From NCBI GenBank assembly GCA_903772945.1, contig CAICTM010000188.1, positions 31,407 to 95,406 on the forward strand: DNA of 64,000 nt, written 5' to 3'. The position numbers were made by a program, and so were the translations under genes. The stretch comes from Seminavis robusta (taxonomy: Eukaryota > Bacillariophyta > Bacillariophyceae > Naviculales > Naviculaceae). The notes under the pieces were generated by a model that was given only the letters and a program-made list of their open reading frames with translations, was not told the DNA's origin and ran no database searches. Below, one piece after another: positions 32,000 to 44,064 of the stretch (within the stretch, counting starts at the first letter, position 1; each line of letters begins with the position of its first letter).

Positions 32000-34104
32000 T
32001 CAAGCCGATGTGTTGGCGTCAGTTGCCTCCTCTTTACTGGGAAGAGGTACGTCACGCAGGAGAGTCATGCATTCCTCTAGCCTCTCAATCTTGGCAATCA
32101 GATCTGCCCGAAGCTTGACAACAGTCTCATCCTCGCCGGCAGCATCCTGGATCTTTTCGGAATACAAGAGCTTCGTGTCGATCCACTTGACGTGTCCCTT
32201 GATCAGGATGCCTTTCGTTTTCTTCAGAATATTGTCCACGAACGTCTTCTTGGCGACGACAAAGTTAGCCTTAACCGCATAGAATAGACGCTTCTTTTGC
32301 GTTTCCTTCAGGCTCGAATGGACATGTTTTGCCGCAACCTCTTCTGCGGCCTCCTGGAGGCATTCCTTGAGATAGTTCACATTGACGTTTCGGTAAGAGG
32401 TCGAGTTATTGTAAGGCGACTTAACGTTATCGTTCAAGAGAGCTGTTGCTTTCTGAACAAATGCATCTTCGAGCTCCTTTGGGCAAATCTCTTCCTTGCG
32501 AAACTTCGCATTGAAGTAATGGTTTGTCGTGCCATAGAATGCTTCGTCGTCCAAAGCCTCGATGCAGGAATCTTTGAACTTTGGTAGCACCTCGTTTTTC
32601 ATGTGTTCCTGGTCTGAAGCGAAAGAGAACGAGAAAAGCACGAGCAACGATTTGATTCAATGCACTACAAAGTGCTAACGGATTCGATTCCTCGAATTCG
32701 ACATCTCAGCTTTGATCTCTTTCACTTACATTGAGCTTGAATCGACGAGACCAACTTGCTATAGATCTTAGTCGCCTCGTCCTGCCGAAGGCATTGAACC
32801 GCATCGACAATGACTTCGCAGCAGCGCTTGATGAATTCGTGGACAATGGGTTCCCATATCTCCTTGACCATCTCGACAGCCTCGTCGAATTCATTCTTGC
32901 CTTGGAAAACAACGCATTGAAACGCATTGATCTGGAAAGTTGCCGTGACGTACTCGAATGTCAGCTTGCTTTCAACAGCGTTGATCATGCTCTGGAGGGG
33001 GAACAGACACTTGTCCGTTAGCTTCTTCTCCAACTCATCCTTTCTTCTCTGTAACGATTCCATGCACTTCGTCACCATGTGGTTCTTCGAAACCGGTTTC
33101 TCCCCAACCTTCTGGAGATATGTCTGTGCCTCATTCAAGCTATCCGAAGCATTCTGCTTCAACAGTGGCAAGTACTGCTTGATCAGCCTCGCGAACAGAG
33201 GTTGCAGGCGCTCCTTGAGAGTTAAAATGCCAGCCCTAGACTGGGGGACCTGATACTGATTCAAAAGCTGAGATGCTTCCGCGGTGTCTCCTTCCCTGTC
33301 AGATCGCAATTTTCCATCAGTCCCAATGGAAATGACGGCGTGCGGCCCCAGATTGAGCTGCGTGATGACATCAGCTGGTCCGTTCAAGTCAAGACTGAGA
33401 CCTTCTTTGATGAGGCGAACAGCTCTCTGCTTGGTGTCGGGAGTATCGAAGTTGTCGAACTTGGACAAGACGCGGATCGTACGCTCCTGATTGGGATCGT
33501 ACTTCGCAGCGATTTCAATCGCCTTTGTAAGCTCCGCATCTTGCTTGGCTTCCGACACGATGAGATTCAAAGTCTCGGGCTTCTCTATGTTTGCCTCGAT
33601 CAACGCATCGATGGCCTCCTTGGTCTTTCCGGCGTGTTGGATGCCCGGGAGATCGACGATAATAATGTCGATGACGTCTGGGCCCGTGACACGAAGCTTG
33701 ATGGACTGGTCAGCTACTATGGCATTGTCCTCTTCGTCCCAAGCAGCCCCATTACCACCAAACTTCTTTCGGAGGAGCTTGTTTTGGGTGTCATCAATCG
33801 CCTCGGCGGTGGATTCTGTCTCGACGTAGTGGCCCGGGTTTTCCCAGTCCTCAATCTCGTACCTTGGTACCGGGAGGCTGGTGTCACGGTTGCAGGTCAC
33901 AACAACAGCTGCTTTGGTGCACATTTTGGCCGCAGTAGGGAAGCGGACACCGGTTAGACGAGAGAGGAAGCTCGACTTTCCTGAACTCTGATCTCCAATG
34001 ACACATATCTGAGGGAGACTGATTTCATCCGTTGTCGTAATCGTCTCACGGATCTTGCGAACAATCTCAAGCTGCTCAAGGTAATCGGAATCCGTAACGA
34101 TCAT
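32000..34104 (-). CDS. dynamin-like GTPase, one intron
   Basis: Exons 34104-32730 and 32613-32000, with a 116-bp intron (gtaagtg...cttcag), phase 1; 662 residues. Dynamins are large GTPases that polymerise on membranes to cut or remodel them. Visible GTPase motifs are the P-loop G-D-Q-S-S-G-K-S-S (residues 37-45), a switch Thr region after it, D-L-P-G (151-154) and S-K-F-D (214-217, usually TKLD). The middle and effector helices fill the rest. There is no PH domain and no Pro-rich tail, so it is closer to Mx or plant/protist dynamin-like proteins than to classical dynamin. The C-terminal exon carries the predicted GED helices ('RADLIAKIERLEECMTLL'). Confidence 0.9.
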
Positions 34105-35412
34105 GGTGTCTTGACTTTAGCTGCCGTGGGTTGCGTCGGCCTGATGGCGAGGGAAGTTTACGATTTGTTTTCTTTCAATGAGGGAAGTCCCTTCGAGCTT
34201 CGAGCTACCGACGGTATCTAGACCTGTGCGTTGACGTTTTATGAACGCTCAAACTATGGCATACCGGTACGGTACGAGTATCTGCGCTCTGTCGTTCACA
34301 AGAAAACCTGAACTTCCTGACACGCAATAATATCTTTTGGGTCAACTTGCTTGCTCGGTACACGTGTACCATACTCAAGGCAGGTTTTGAATTTTTCATT
34401 GCAGCGTCTTCACCATGAACGACGTAAATAAAAGAAGATATACCGGTACACCATAAAGAAGGTTTGGAAAGAACGTCAAGCTTGAGTTGCTTGGTTCCAG
34501 ATGGCCTCGGGCCCAAGTAGCGGTATGCAGAGATCGAGATCGATTTTGCGAAGATCCAGTTTGCACGACCTTCAACGAGGTAGAGCCGAAAGCCCAGTCT
34601 TTGGGAAAGATTCGATTAACCGAAAGCTGCGAACTGCTCAGCCAAACTCTAGCGACTTAGTAGTATTTGTAGGCATCTCCAAACTTTCATGTTCGTGGAA
34701 GGATTCGCGCGTACCTATATCTTATGTTCCTTCCTCCTCGTGAGGATTCTGCCATTGGCAGGCACTCCAGGTCGTACCGGTATCGAGATTGACTCGACTC
34801 GACTCGGGCGTGACCTCGATTGGCCGTTGCACTGACTGTCACTCTCTGTACAGAGCATCCCTGAGGCACCACACCGAGAAAATTGCAAGAAGCAGACGGA
34901 CTTGACTCGACTCGACTCGACTCGACTCGACTCGATGCGAAATTCGAACTTTCGCAGCGGCGGCAGTATTTGACGTGCCTTGTTGAACCATGCCCCTCAA
35001 AACAAACCTGAACCTTATTTAGTTTTGGCAGTTACTCTTTACTAAAATTGTCTGGCTCATGCGGTAGGATGTCTACGTACGCCCTCACGAGATTTGCTTC
35101 CGATGCTTTGTGAAGCCCCAGCCGCTTCTCCCTCTTTGCAGCCTCCATGGTCAACAACTGTCCTTTTAGCGGTATCGTTTCTGACAGTGGCATTCTAGTG
35201 TAAACATCAAACCGAGACAATGACAGGAGCTGTAAGTCAACAATCGATGCAATCCTAAGAAAGAGAGGCACTGAATCGTAGTTGTAGAGATACATGGGCT
35301 CTCGAGCTGGTGTGGATATACCCCTCCCTACAACAAGCATCAGTTGCATCCTGGTTGCCGGAAGTTCTCCTGAACGAGTGTTTCTCACCTTTTTGTGGCT
35401 GTTGATCCTTAG
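34105..35412. other. intergenic with CGACT pentanucleotide repeats
   Basis: A run of about seven 'ctcga' pentamers at 34895-34935 and shorter runs near 34785-34806. An 80-codon plus-strand frame starts at an ATG at 34501, and a minus-strand frame lies at 35032-35388 without a good ATG. Neither resembles a family. The missing first exon of the eL6 gene should lie here if that gene is intact. Confidence 0.5.
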
Positions 35413-36054
35413 GAAAAGACAGGCAAGAGCCCAAGGTTCTACCCGGCGGAAGATGCCAAGCCATCCAAGCCAACATACAGAGTTCGACAGAACGTAAGTC
35501 TGGTCCCTTTTAAAATATCACTGTGGAAGTATCACCATTTCGTTGGCCGTAGCTCACCTGTCCAAAACCCCATGCGAACGGTTCATGCTCTGTAGCCACC
35601 CAAGATCCGCAAATCGATCACCCCTGGAACTGTCTTGATCATCTTGGCGGGTCGTTTCCGTGGAAAGCGTGTGGTCTTCCTGAAGGCTCTAGAGTCAGGT
35701 CTCCTGTTGGTATCGGGACCTTACAAAATCAATGGTGTGCCACTCCGACGCATAAACCAAGCTTATGTGATTGCTACCTCCACCAAGATTGATGTTAGTG
35801 GAGCTGACGTCTCCAAAATAGATGATGCCTATTTTGGACGAGCCAATGATGCACCAAAGGCAGAAGGCGAAGATGAATTCTTTGAAGGTGATGCTCCCAA
35901 GCCTGCTGTTGTCAGTGACCAGCGCAAAGCCGACCAAAAGGCCGTTGATGATGTCCTTCTAAAGACCATCGGTGCCACCGAAATGTTGGAGGGATACTTG
36001 GCAGCTCATTTCTCTCTTTCGTCAAGTGACAAACCGCATTTGATGCAGTTCTAA
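35413..36054 (+). CDS. RPL6: ribosomal protein eL6 (60S L6), 5' exon not found
   Basis: Exons 35413-35493 and 35596-36054, with a 102-bp intron (gtaagt...ctgtag), phase 0. The first visible exon follows a good acceptor ('gatccttag') and reads 'KTGKSPRFYPAEDAKPSKP'. The second holds the eL6 core 'ITPGTVLIILAGRFRGKRVV' and 'GPYKINGVPLRRINQAYVIA', and ends 'SSDKPHLMQF'. eL6 sits on the solvent side of the large ribosomal subunit. About 50 N-terminal residues typical of the family are missing. I could not find them within 1 kb upstream, so there is either a distant first exon or a truncated copy. Confidence 0.85.
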
Positions 36055-37044
36055 TTAGATACCTCATAATAGGTAGGAAAGTCAACACACATAACAATAA
36101 GGAAGTGAAGTGCACCTGTCAGGATTGTCTAGGTTGCTTTTATATGGGTATTGACGTTTTGTCTGGGTTGCTTTTATATGGGTATTGACGTATCATCATG
36201 GAGACTAATAGCCGTAGCTGGTATTGAAACTGAAGAACCACACCCTAACTCTGTTTCGGCAGACACCTGGAAGATGATTGATAGGTGCATTTTCCAAGTA
36301 TTAATTGCATCTCTCTGGCTTACTGACCATGGCAACCCCTTCTACTTCAATCTTATCTGAGAGTGTGCGGTACTCTCGATCCTCTACTAGTACCGGTAGG
36401 TCAGGCTCCCACCTTGAACGAGCTTTACTTATTTCTGCTCCTTCAGACTGAAACATTCGCTCCTTCAGCGTGATGACCCTTCCAAACTGGTAGGTTAGCT
36501 ACTTCGGAGTACCGGTAGCTTTAGAGAAAAACACCACTTTAGCAGCAGCATCAAGACCCGTACCCTGGCTTTGAAGACACTTCCAACCTCTAGCTACAGC
36601 AGACAAACCACAAAGTCTACAGTATACAGCGCCGTTAGCAGAAAGCTTCGATACCCGTACGCCAAGCTTTGAAGACACTTGCAACCTAGCACGCACTTTT
36701 AATGAATCGAATCGGCACCATGATGCAGTTTGACGAGGACGACAGGTACGGTACTAGCTAGTAAAGGATGTGATTTTACTTTATTTTAAGGGATATGGTA
36801 GTATAATACAATGCTTTCAAACTGTTGTGAAAAGTGACTCTATTGCACAACCAACACCAACGACTCATACCATCTTCGGTGACGGTCAAAAGTAACATCA
36901 AAAGATAGCCTGGAATATCTCGGATAATCTTGATTTTTGCTTCGCCCAACAACAATTTAACGAACAGCGCCTGGGCATGGATCTAGGAACACCAACTCTT
37001 TTTTATGCGTCTTCTATTGTATGCGAGTAGCCGTCAATGACAAA
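36055..37044. other. intergenic with a ~34-bp tandem duplication
   Basis: The phrase 'ggttgcttttatatgggtat' occurs twice in tandem at about 36132-36190. No gene is seen in the rest. Confidence 0.5.
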
Positions 37045-40000
37045 TCATCGAACTGCACTGGATGGTCTCGTCTGTCTATCTGAAGACCCTTGCAAAGCTG
37101 CAATTTGTTTCTTGATCTCCTTGTAGCGACGATACTGCGAAGCAACAGGTTTGATGTCCGCAAAACTTGACACTTGGCGCTTGTGTTCCTTGAAGAAGTC
37201 CTTCTCGTAGGATCGGAGCATCTGATGCAGCTGAGCCTTTTCGGCTTTCAAAGCTGCAAGGTCTTGCGATGGCGCACCCGTTGGGGTAATCGGTGGAGTA
37301 GAATTCCTAGACGGCTTGGCGCCGCGACCAGTCCCCGCCAATGGAGAATCAATACTTCGCTCGCTGTCACTGCCAGAGTCTGGCGGTGTTGGTGGGGCAA
37401 ACGGAATAAATCTGTCTTGTGGCGGCGAAGGAACTCCCCCGGGCTTGCTCGGTGGCGGCTGGACACCAGGAGTAGGAACCTGAGGGTGCCTTGGCCCTTC
37501 TTGTTCTAACATGGCAATTTGGCTCTTCAGGGCGTTGTATTCCTCGTAAAGATGACGAATCGGTTCCTTTTCTTTCTTCACTGGCATTCGACCGTGCTTG
37601 CGAGCAAAGTTCATGTCGTATTGCTTGAGTTGTTGCTTCAGCTCCCGTTTCTTCGATTGCAGATCAGCTAATGAAAAGGAAGCAAACTCTGTCGAAGCGT
37701 TAGGAGGAGCAGGCGACTGCAACGGTGGTGATGTGTGAGCATTCGGTGCAATGGTAGTAGGGAATCCATCGCCAGAACCAGCACGTCGCCGTACCACTTG
37801 AGTTGCCCACTGTGGTGTCGTAAGCACCTGACCGGTGGGTTGCCCAGGAAAGGTGTCGCCAAATTGAGCAGGAGATTTTGTGATTCCGACAGAGCTGCTC
37901 GTGTGCGGTTTGATTAATCCGCCGCTTCGGTTGACGTCGCCGGTGTCCCCGATCTCGACTGGAATGCCAATGTGGTTCAAGAGATTCTCCTGGTTGGGTA
38001 GTTGCCGTGCAGACTGCGCTGTTGCTTGGCCACTGAATTCCTTTCGACCGGCTCGACGGCGTACAATGTCGCTAATCTTGGAGTCATCACTTCTCATGAG
38101 GTCCCAGCGAAGTCGAGCACCACGAAATAGTGCTTGAATGCGACAGGCGGCATCAGCACGAATGGCACGCTTCCACTCCCTGTACTGAGAATAGGTTGTA
38201 GCCAACGGTGCACGTTCAGCAGCCCCTTTTGGAGGACGTCCATGGAGCTGAATGAAGGCATCTTCGAAACGAGTAATTTGCGCTCGCAGTGCGCGACAAG
38301 CAGCTACTGTTCGCTTTCGTTCTGAAGCCGTTGAAGTCAGCGTTCTGTAGTGAGCCGCCTGAGAAGCCCCTGACCCGGCTGAAACCATGGAGGCACCCAT
38401 GTTGGGTCGATACGTCAGCTCCGACGTTGAGCTTGTTCCAATCGAAGACGGCGACAGGGGAGCCGCTGGATTCATCCCAAGTGATGGAGTGAAGGGAGCC
38501 ATGGCTGTTGGGTCAGCAGCGTCTTGAATGTTTTGGCTCGAGGGCGGTGACAATACTTTGGATCGCCTGGGGGAAATTGGTGTGAAAGGTGTCGGGGTGG
38601 GTGTAATTGGTTTCGATAGGGGCGGAGCCTGCTCGACGCCGTCTCGCTTGGGCGACTTTGGTGATCGAGGTGGCGTGGAACTCGAAATGGCGCCATTGTC
38701 ATCACCTTGGCGGGGTGCGGGTGGCGGCGACATTATAGTGGTATTGATATTCTTTTGAACGAAAGAATTGTCTGGGCTTGTTGGTCGGTCGGCTGGTCCA
38801 GGTTGAGTAGGCATGATGTTTTCAAAGAGGCTCTCGGATTGTGGCGCTAAAAGACTGAAATCTTTTGGAGGCGGCGGTGACAGAGGTGTTTTCATTCCAA
38901 GCGGTCTGGACGGACTTCGGGGCGACAGGATCATGGCCCTCGGACTGGCTTCGCCACTCGACGATTGGGGCAAAACCGATGGCCGCTTGCTTGCAACAGA
39001 TGTGGTCCTTCGAAAGGAACGAACACTGTCAGAATCCTTGGTGTTGAGATTGACACGGTTCCAGTCTGATGACATGATTTTGGAAATTGAAAATCCAATT
39101 TCTTTGTCAATTGCCATGACTTCCCATTCCGCCAAGTGTTCGTTGGAGCCCTTGTGTTCCTTCGATGATGTCCCTGACATGTACCTTCTAATTCCGTGGC
39201 TGTGCCCAGCTGTAAGTGCAAGGGAAAGGCCTTCGCCTGATGGCTCTCCGCTGAGGTTGCGCAGCTGCGCCGCCGCCGAATTCAAAGTCTCGGCTCGCTT
39301 GGAGTCCGCCAAGTACAACTGACCCTTCTCGTACCAACCCTTGCTAAAGATTTCATGAGCGCAATCGAAAATGAGCTCGGCAGCCGCAGTGATTGGTTCC
39401 ATATCATGCTGATGCCTTAGACACCACATGGCAGCATTCTTTGGTCGGATCAAACAGGGCGCCACGCGCTGTACAAATCTGCGTTGGTATCGTGGCGTTC
39501 CGCACATTCGCCTCATCCTCGCGAGCATCATAATCACATCACCTGATGGTTGGTTTAATGAAGTAATGAGAAGTGGTGCCAACGCCGCCAGGACATCGGC
39601 ACGGCTAGTCCGTGGCTTTTCGTTCTCTCCATCGACGTCGACGGGGGAGGTTACATCGGAATGCTGCGATTCCAAAAGCGCGACCCCAGCAGCGACGATT
39701 CCATCGTAGCATTTGGCCATTCCCTCTATACTTTCCAAGGAATTCAAGGAGAGACTTTCCAAAATCAATGCTGCCGACATCGTCGTCGTCATGGGCTGTT
39801 CAAACTGGCCAACACCCGCGTCGATGAGTTCCAGGTCGGTGTCGTCCTCAGCGATGTCGTTGGTCATTTCTCCATTTTGCATGCGTCGTTTTGAACGTTC
39901 GAATTTCTGCATGCGCTTTAGATGGCGTTTGAGCAATGCACCGTTGCGTCTCCTAGCTTTGTCAGCCTCGTCCCTGAGGTAGGTTCTCGCTGCTTGTCTA

Positions 40001-40944
40001 TCCTGTGCTGTAATGCCATCAAAGTATCGGAGTTTTCTTCGATTGAATGGAAGCTTCCCAGAGGCGCCCGTTCCCATCCCGGATACCATTGGTGTGCCGT
40101 TGGCGTTTGTTAAAGAACCGTCCGCTCCTATGGGAGTAAACATGGGCTCCCTCAGGTTGACATACTTGTTCTCATTGTCGAGAGCAGGCGACTCTGGAGA
40201 CAGCAGGGAGTCCATGGCGCCTAATTCATCTTCGTCTCCGCTGCTTGCTTCTTCGTCACTTTCGACATCAAAAGTATTGGTACTAAGCAAATAATCCTCT
40301 TCTTGGTCTTCGTAGTCTTCCAAAGACTGCGTCCCAATCATTTTCTCCAGTGCATAGTACCCATTCGCATCTGCGGCAGCACCCAGGGAAAGCCTTCGAC
40401 TCCCAGATTGCACAGATGAATGCGATGAAGTAGCACGTGTTCGCTGTCTCAATGCGGCTTGTAGACTGCGCCTTGGTCGCCCAGGAGGACAAAGTCCCAG
40501 CTGAGTCCTGGCCCCCATTCGGATGGCATTTTGACAACACAGCACTGACATTCGAGCTGAGTGACATGGCTTTGCAGGTTTCGGTGGAGCAGCTTCCCCA
40601 CTATGCTGCGGTTGACTTGCTCCTGATGGGGGCGTTGTGGAGGAAGACGAACTAGTAGGGGGTGCACCAGTATTGTCGCCTGATGCTTTGGCTGGATCTG
40701 GATTGGAGGAAGCGGATTGTCTCGCAGTTGTAGTAGTAGTAGCAGTAGAAGAGTCTACAACAGTGGTGCCTGTAGCTGGTTTGTAGCCACCACCATAACC
40801 ACCTATAGTCCCCTTTCCAACCCGTCTCCGCCGATTCAGAGCGTGAGAGCCTTTGGCTACCATGGATCGTGTGGTGGCGTTGAAAGTGGTTCCTGATGGT
40901 GTCGGCGATTCTCCACTACCACCAGCATTCAATGTCACCATCAT
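37045..40944 (-). CDS. long scaffold-like protein with IQ motif and three FAM13-like segments
   Basis: 1299 residues from the ATG at 40944 (another ATG follows at once). It is intronless as read. The first ~200 residues are low-complexity. An Asp/Glu-rich patch and a more ordered helical part (about 40000-39000) follow, then a Ser/Pro-rich stretch. The C-terminal third has three segments of one pattern, L-x(6)-Y/F-E/D-x-x-F-x-x-x-H-x-R ... Y-x-x-Y/W-K: near 38310-38190 ('FEDAFIQLHGRPPK'), 37650-37530 ('YDMNFARKHGRMPV') and 37240-37090 ('YEKDFFKEHKRQV'). This matches the FAM13-type C-terminal coiled segment. An IQ motif ('ACRIQALFRGARLRWDL', about 38145-38095), a predicted calmodulin-binding site, lies after the first segment. 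The function is unknown. Confidence 0.75.
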   Translation of the reverse strand: MMVTLNAGGSGESPTPSGTTFNATTRSMVAKGSHALNRRRRVGKGTIGGYGGGYKPATGTTVVDSSTATTTTTARQSASSNPDPAKASGDNTGAPPTSSSSSTTPPSGASQPQHSGEAAPPKPAKPCHSARMSVLCCQNAIRMGARTQLGLCPPGRPRRSLQAALRQRTRATSSHSSVQSGSRRLSLGAAADANGYYALEKMIGTQSLEDYEDQEEDYLLSTNTFDVESDEEASSGDEDELGAMDSLLSPESPALDNENKYVNLREPMFTPIGADGSLTNANGTPMVSGMGTGASGKLPFNRRKLRYFDGITAQDRQAARTYLRDEADKARRRNGALLKRHLKRMQKFERSKRRMQNGEMTNDIAEDDTDLELIDAGVGQFEQPMTTTMSAALILESLSLNSLESIEGMAKCYDGIVAAGVALLESQHSDVTSPVDVDGENEKPRTSRADVLAALAPLLITSLNQPSGDVIMMLARMRRMCGTPRYQRRFVQRVAPCLIRPKNAAMWCLRHQHDMEPITAAAELIFDCAHEIFSKGWYEKGQLYLADSKRAETLNSAAAQLRNLSGEPSGEGLSLALTAGHSHGIRRYMSGTSSKEHKGSNEHLAEWEVMAIDKEIGFSISKIMSSDWNRVNLNTKDSDSVRSFRRTTSVASKRPSVLPQSSSGEASPRAMILSPRSPSRPLGMKTPLSPPPPKDFSLLAPQSESLFENIMPTQPGPADRPTSPDNSFVQKNINTTIMSPPPAPRQGDDNGAISSSTPPRSPKSPKRDGVEQAPPLSKPITPTPTPFTPISPRRSKVLSPPSSQNIQDAADPTAMAPFTPSLGMNPAAPLSPSSIGTSSTSELTYRPNMGASMVSAGSGASQAAHYRTLTSTASERKRTVAACRALRAQITRFEDAFIQLHGRPPKGAAERAPLATTYSQYREWKRAIRADAACRIQALFRGARLRWDLMRSDDSKISDIVRRRAGRKEFSGQATAQSARQLPNQENLLNHIGIPVEIGDTGDVNRSGGLIKPHTSSSVGITKSPAQFGDTFPGQPTGQVLTTPQWATQVVRRRAGSGDGFPTTIAPNAHTSPPLQSPAPPNASTEFASFSLADLQSKKRELKQQLKQYDMNFARKHGRMPVKKEKEPIRHLYEEYNALKSQIAMLEQEGPRHPQVPTPGVQPPPSKPGGVPSPPQDRFIPFAPPTPPDSGSDSERSIDSPLAGTGRGAKPSRNSTPPITPTGAPSQDLAALKAEKAQLHQMLRSYEKDFFKEHKRQVSSFADIKPVASQYRRYKEIKKQIAALQGSSDRQTRPSSAVR

Positions 40945-43900
40945 ACTCTCCACCGCAACACCACAACACGGGGACAACTAACAACAACAACGACACGGCG
41001 GCAACAGAGAGGTGCTCCAAGGTCGGTAAGGAATGGTGGTGGTGATTGATACTAGCAGCGGCAACAGCACCACGAGCGGCGTAAAGCGGCCGTAGCGATA
41101 TCAGAGCAAGTCCAAAAGTCGCTGTTCTTCTGAAAAAGAGAAGAGACAAGAGAAAAATCGCAAGCCAAGCAAAAGGAGGGTGAGGGACTGTTCTCTAAAC
41201 ACTCAAGCAAAATCCGACCCCTCCACCTCGAAATGACAGCTTTTTATAGTAAAAGTGTACAACGGAAACATCGGCCAGGCTCGATGGATCCTTAAGAAGC
41301 GCAAACAGCATACCCGCCACACCGAAGCTGAACATTTCGACTTCTACAGCGCTGAAGATGTATTGCATACCGACGCGCGCACTATCCTTAACCTTAATTT
41401 CACACTTCCAACTTAGGCAACGGCAAGAACCAAAATCACCATCAAAGCAAGTGCTTCAACCCTTGACCTTGGCTCGTGCGGTGGTCAAGAACAAGGACAA
41501 CTTCTACTAGCCATTAGACTAATAGCTCTAGATTGCACCTACCTGTTTTCTCTATCCAAACGATGCAAGTGGTAGTGTCTTGATCAGTAATTTCTGGTGC
41601 ACGCAAAGAACTCTTGTCGAGAAAGCGAACGCACGATCGATGAAATGTTTGGGATGCTTTCTCGCAACGATCAACTGACTGTTCCGGGAACCGGGAACTG
41701 CTTCCACCTCCTTCACCAGAGGACTGTGGCGGTGCCAACAACCTGTCGCTCCCCTAGTAGGATGTACGCAATAGCTGGAAGATACTGCTAAGCAAATGTT
41801 ACCTTAGCTCGATTGGATGCAAGTGGTTTGCCAATGCGTTCTCTTGGATACCATTTTCTCGTTTTTCCTTTTCACAGAACAAACCCATCAACAAATCGGT
41901 CTGACTGCAAGCACGACAGAGCGACTGAAAGCAACGGTTTTGATTGGCTCCCGAGTGCGCAACTTGCGCCTTATTTAGTAAACTGCGCTCGCCTTCATGT
42001 GAAGATTACTGCCCCCCCGTGTGTATCGCTCGTCATTAACTCCCATAGTTTTCCCATCTGTGAGCCAGCTAGGCTGCTCAGTACGGTAGTAGAGCCTGTA
42101 GTAGCTACTGTACGGTACAGTACAACAGCTGTACCAGGTAATAGTACTGTACGGTAGTACGTCTACTCGAGCTCCAAGCGCTCAGTAGCTATCTACATGC
42201 TGGTACTTGCTTTTACCGGTACATGTATCGGCGGAATGGCTCATGATGATCCAATGAAGGTCCGGTTTAGTTAGACCTGTCTCGTGAGACTACGGTAGCG
42301 TTGGGAAGGTCACGGCCTGGCTAGATCATGAAGCCAGTTCCAGTAGCTAATGTTGGAGGTTGGAGCCTCCATGCAGGATGAAGGTGGATTGCTAAGATGG
42401 AACAATCAGCAGGTCAGCCAAGGGCGAAGAACCAACTAGCTACATGTACAAGAACACCACTGCTGGTACCGGTATCGGAGGAAGCAAGCTCCAGGCAAGG
42501 AGACGTCAGGAAGGAGCTCTGAGCATCGCAAGCTTTTGCTCTGTCCCTTTTAATTAAGCAGCTCCCTTGCTGTAAGCACAAATACGAAGCCAGCACCAAC
42601 CAGATAGATAGCCAAGCTACGCGTGCAGACTTGCCCTTCGGTGTCGGTTGACAAAAACGTCCAATGGTTGGATCTCAATTGAGTAGACTAGTCTAGTGGC
42701 ATTGGGCTAGAATGTACCGGTACATCAATGAGCCAAGGTTCCATAACAGAAAGTTGCACCAAGAATCGAGTCGCTCTCTCCTGGATTGAATTTCTGAGAT
42801 ACTGAGAGGTTAGGTTATAGCGGTTTTTCATGCATGGTAGGGAAACCAACGCCATTCGAGAGCCGTCACAAGTTGGAGCCGTGAGCATCCCAACATCTGC
42901 CCCCAAGTTGTCGCTCTCCCTGCTGCCAGCACAGGATGGAGAGCTCTGAAAGTCAGCCACTGCAAGCCAAGCATTGGCTGACACAGGCTGACACTTAAGC
43001 GCTGGTTGAAAACGCAGACCATGTGGTGCTGGTTGTAGTCATGCTACCCGGACGATCACTTTACTCCAACTACAAAGTGTGCATTCATCTGCAAGGCAGT
43101 GAGACCCCTTATTCCTCTTTGGCTACTAGCTAATATAAAGTGTGCACTATCCCGGTACTGTAATGTGCATTCATACGGTATGCACCTCCTCTGTGGCATC
43201 GGATGTAACGAGGAGCTACTGGTACCGGTATGGTCCGTTGGTACCGTACGGTACGATTATCGGTACGCACCCCCGCTTGATGCTTTACATACCAAATGAG
43301 TCGAGTGACTCAGTCGCTTGAAACGTCGCATTGGTCTGACCCCTCCTACGAATGATCAATCGAATCGTCCTGGACAGCATGGTCGTGAGCTTGAGAACGA
43401 TAAAACGTGGATACGAGGCTAGCTAGAAGCCTTGCTTCAATGTCTGCAATTGCGAATACTAGACCCATCATCTGGATGATGTGGAAGAACCGCTGCGTCC
43501 TTCGGTAACAATCTTTGTCATCCATCTCGGTCTTATTTGTTCTGTTTGCAGAACACCTTGACAGGTAATAAAACAAATTGCGCGCTAGTTATGAAGTACA
43601 CTATTCGTATAATCCTGCTGTGCTCGAGATCCGCATTCGTTGTCCCGATCCTAATCGTTTTCGAGCTTGCCATATGTCGCCTTTGCAGGGATTTCGATGG
43701 CAGGCACGTAAAGGGCTCTTTTAACTCTGACGGCTCCTTTATCCTGGTCATTAATCACTTCGACCTCGTCCTTCTGCTGGGCTCTTGTGTGCTTTCCCAG
43801 TGACGACGTTCCGTCTGATTGGGTGTCAATCTCAATTTTTCTGTCGTGGGGAATGATTCGATTCGACTCGACTCATCCAAGTTTAACATGGCTCCTCCGT

Positions 43901-44064
43901 TCCTTCCATGAAAGGGCGCATGACGATGTAGCCTCATCGTCGTATATGTGCGTTTCTGTGTAAACGCATGTTTGCGCCATTCTTTTCTTTTCTCCACCAA
44001 TGCATGTGTCATCGACCTCAATAAAAATATCATAATTTTCTCGGTGTTGCTGGCTGCCATTCAC
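40945..44064. other. 3-kb intergenic region rich in GGTACC/ACCGGT palindromes
   Basis: No supportable gene. Short self-complementary words built from 'ggtaccgg', 'gtacggtac' and 'accggtac' cluster at 42080-42230, 42460-42475, 42715-42725 and 43200-43265. Frames of 60-115 codons overlap on both strands and resemble nothing. Confidence 0.5.

Noticed and set aside
34501-34743. 80-codon frame starting at an ATG, possible first exon of the eL6 gene
   Set aside because: The peptide does not resemble the eL6 N-terminus and no donor of the right phase was evident.
35032-35388. 118-codon minus-strand frame
   Set aside because: No ATG at the start, no recognisable family, lies in the expected 5' region of eL6.
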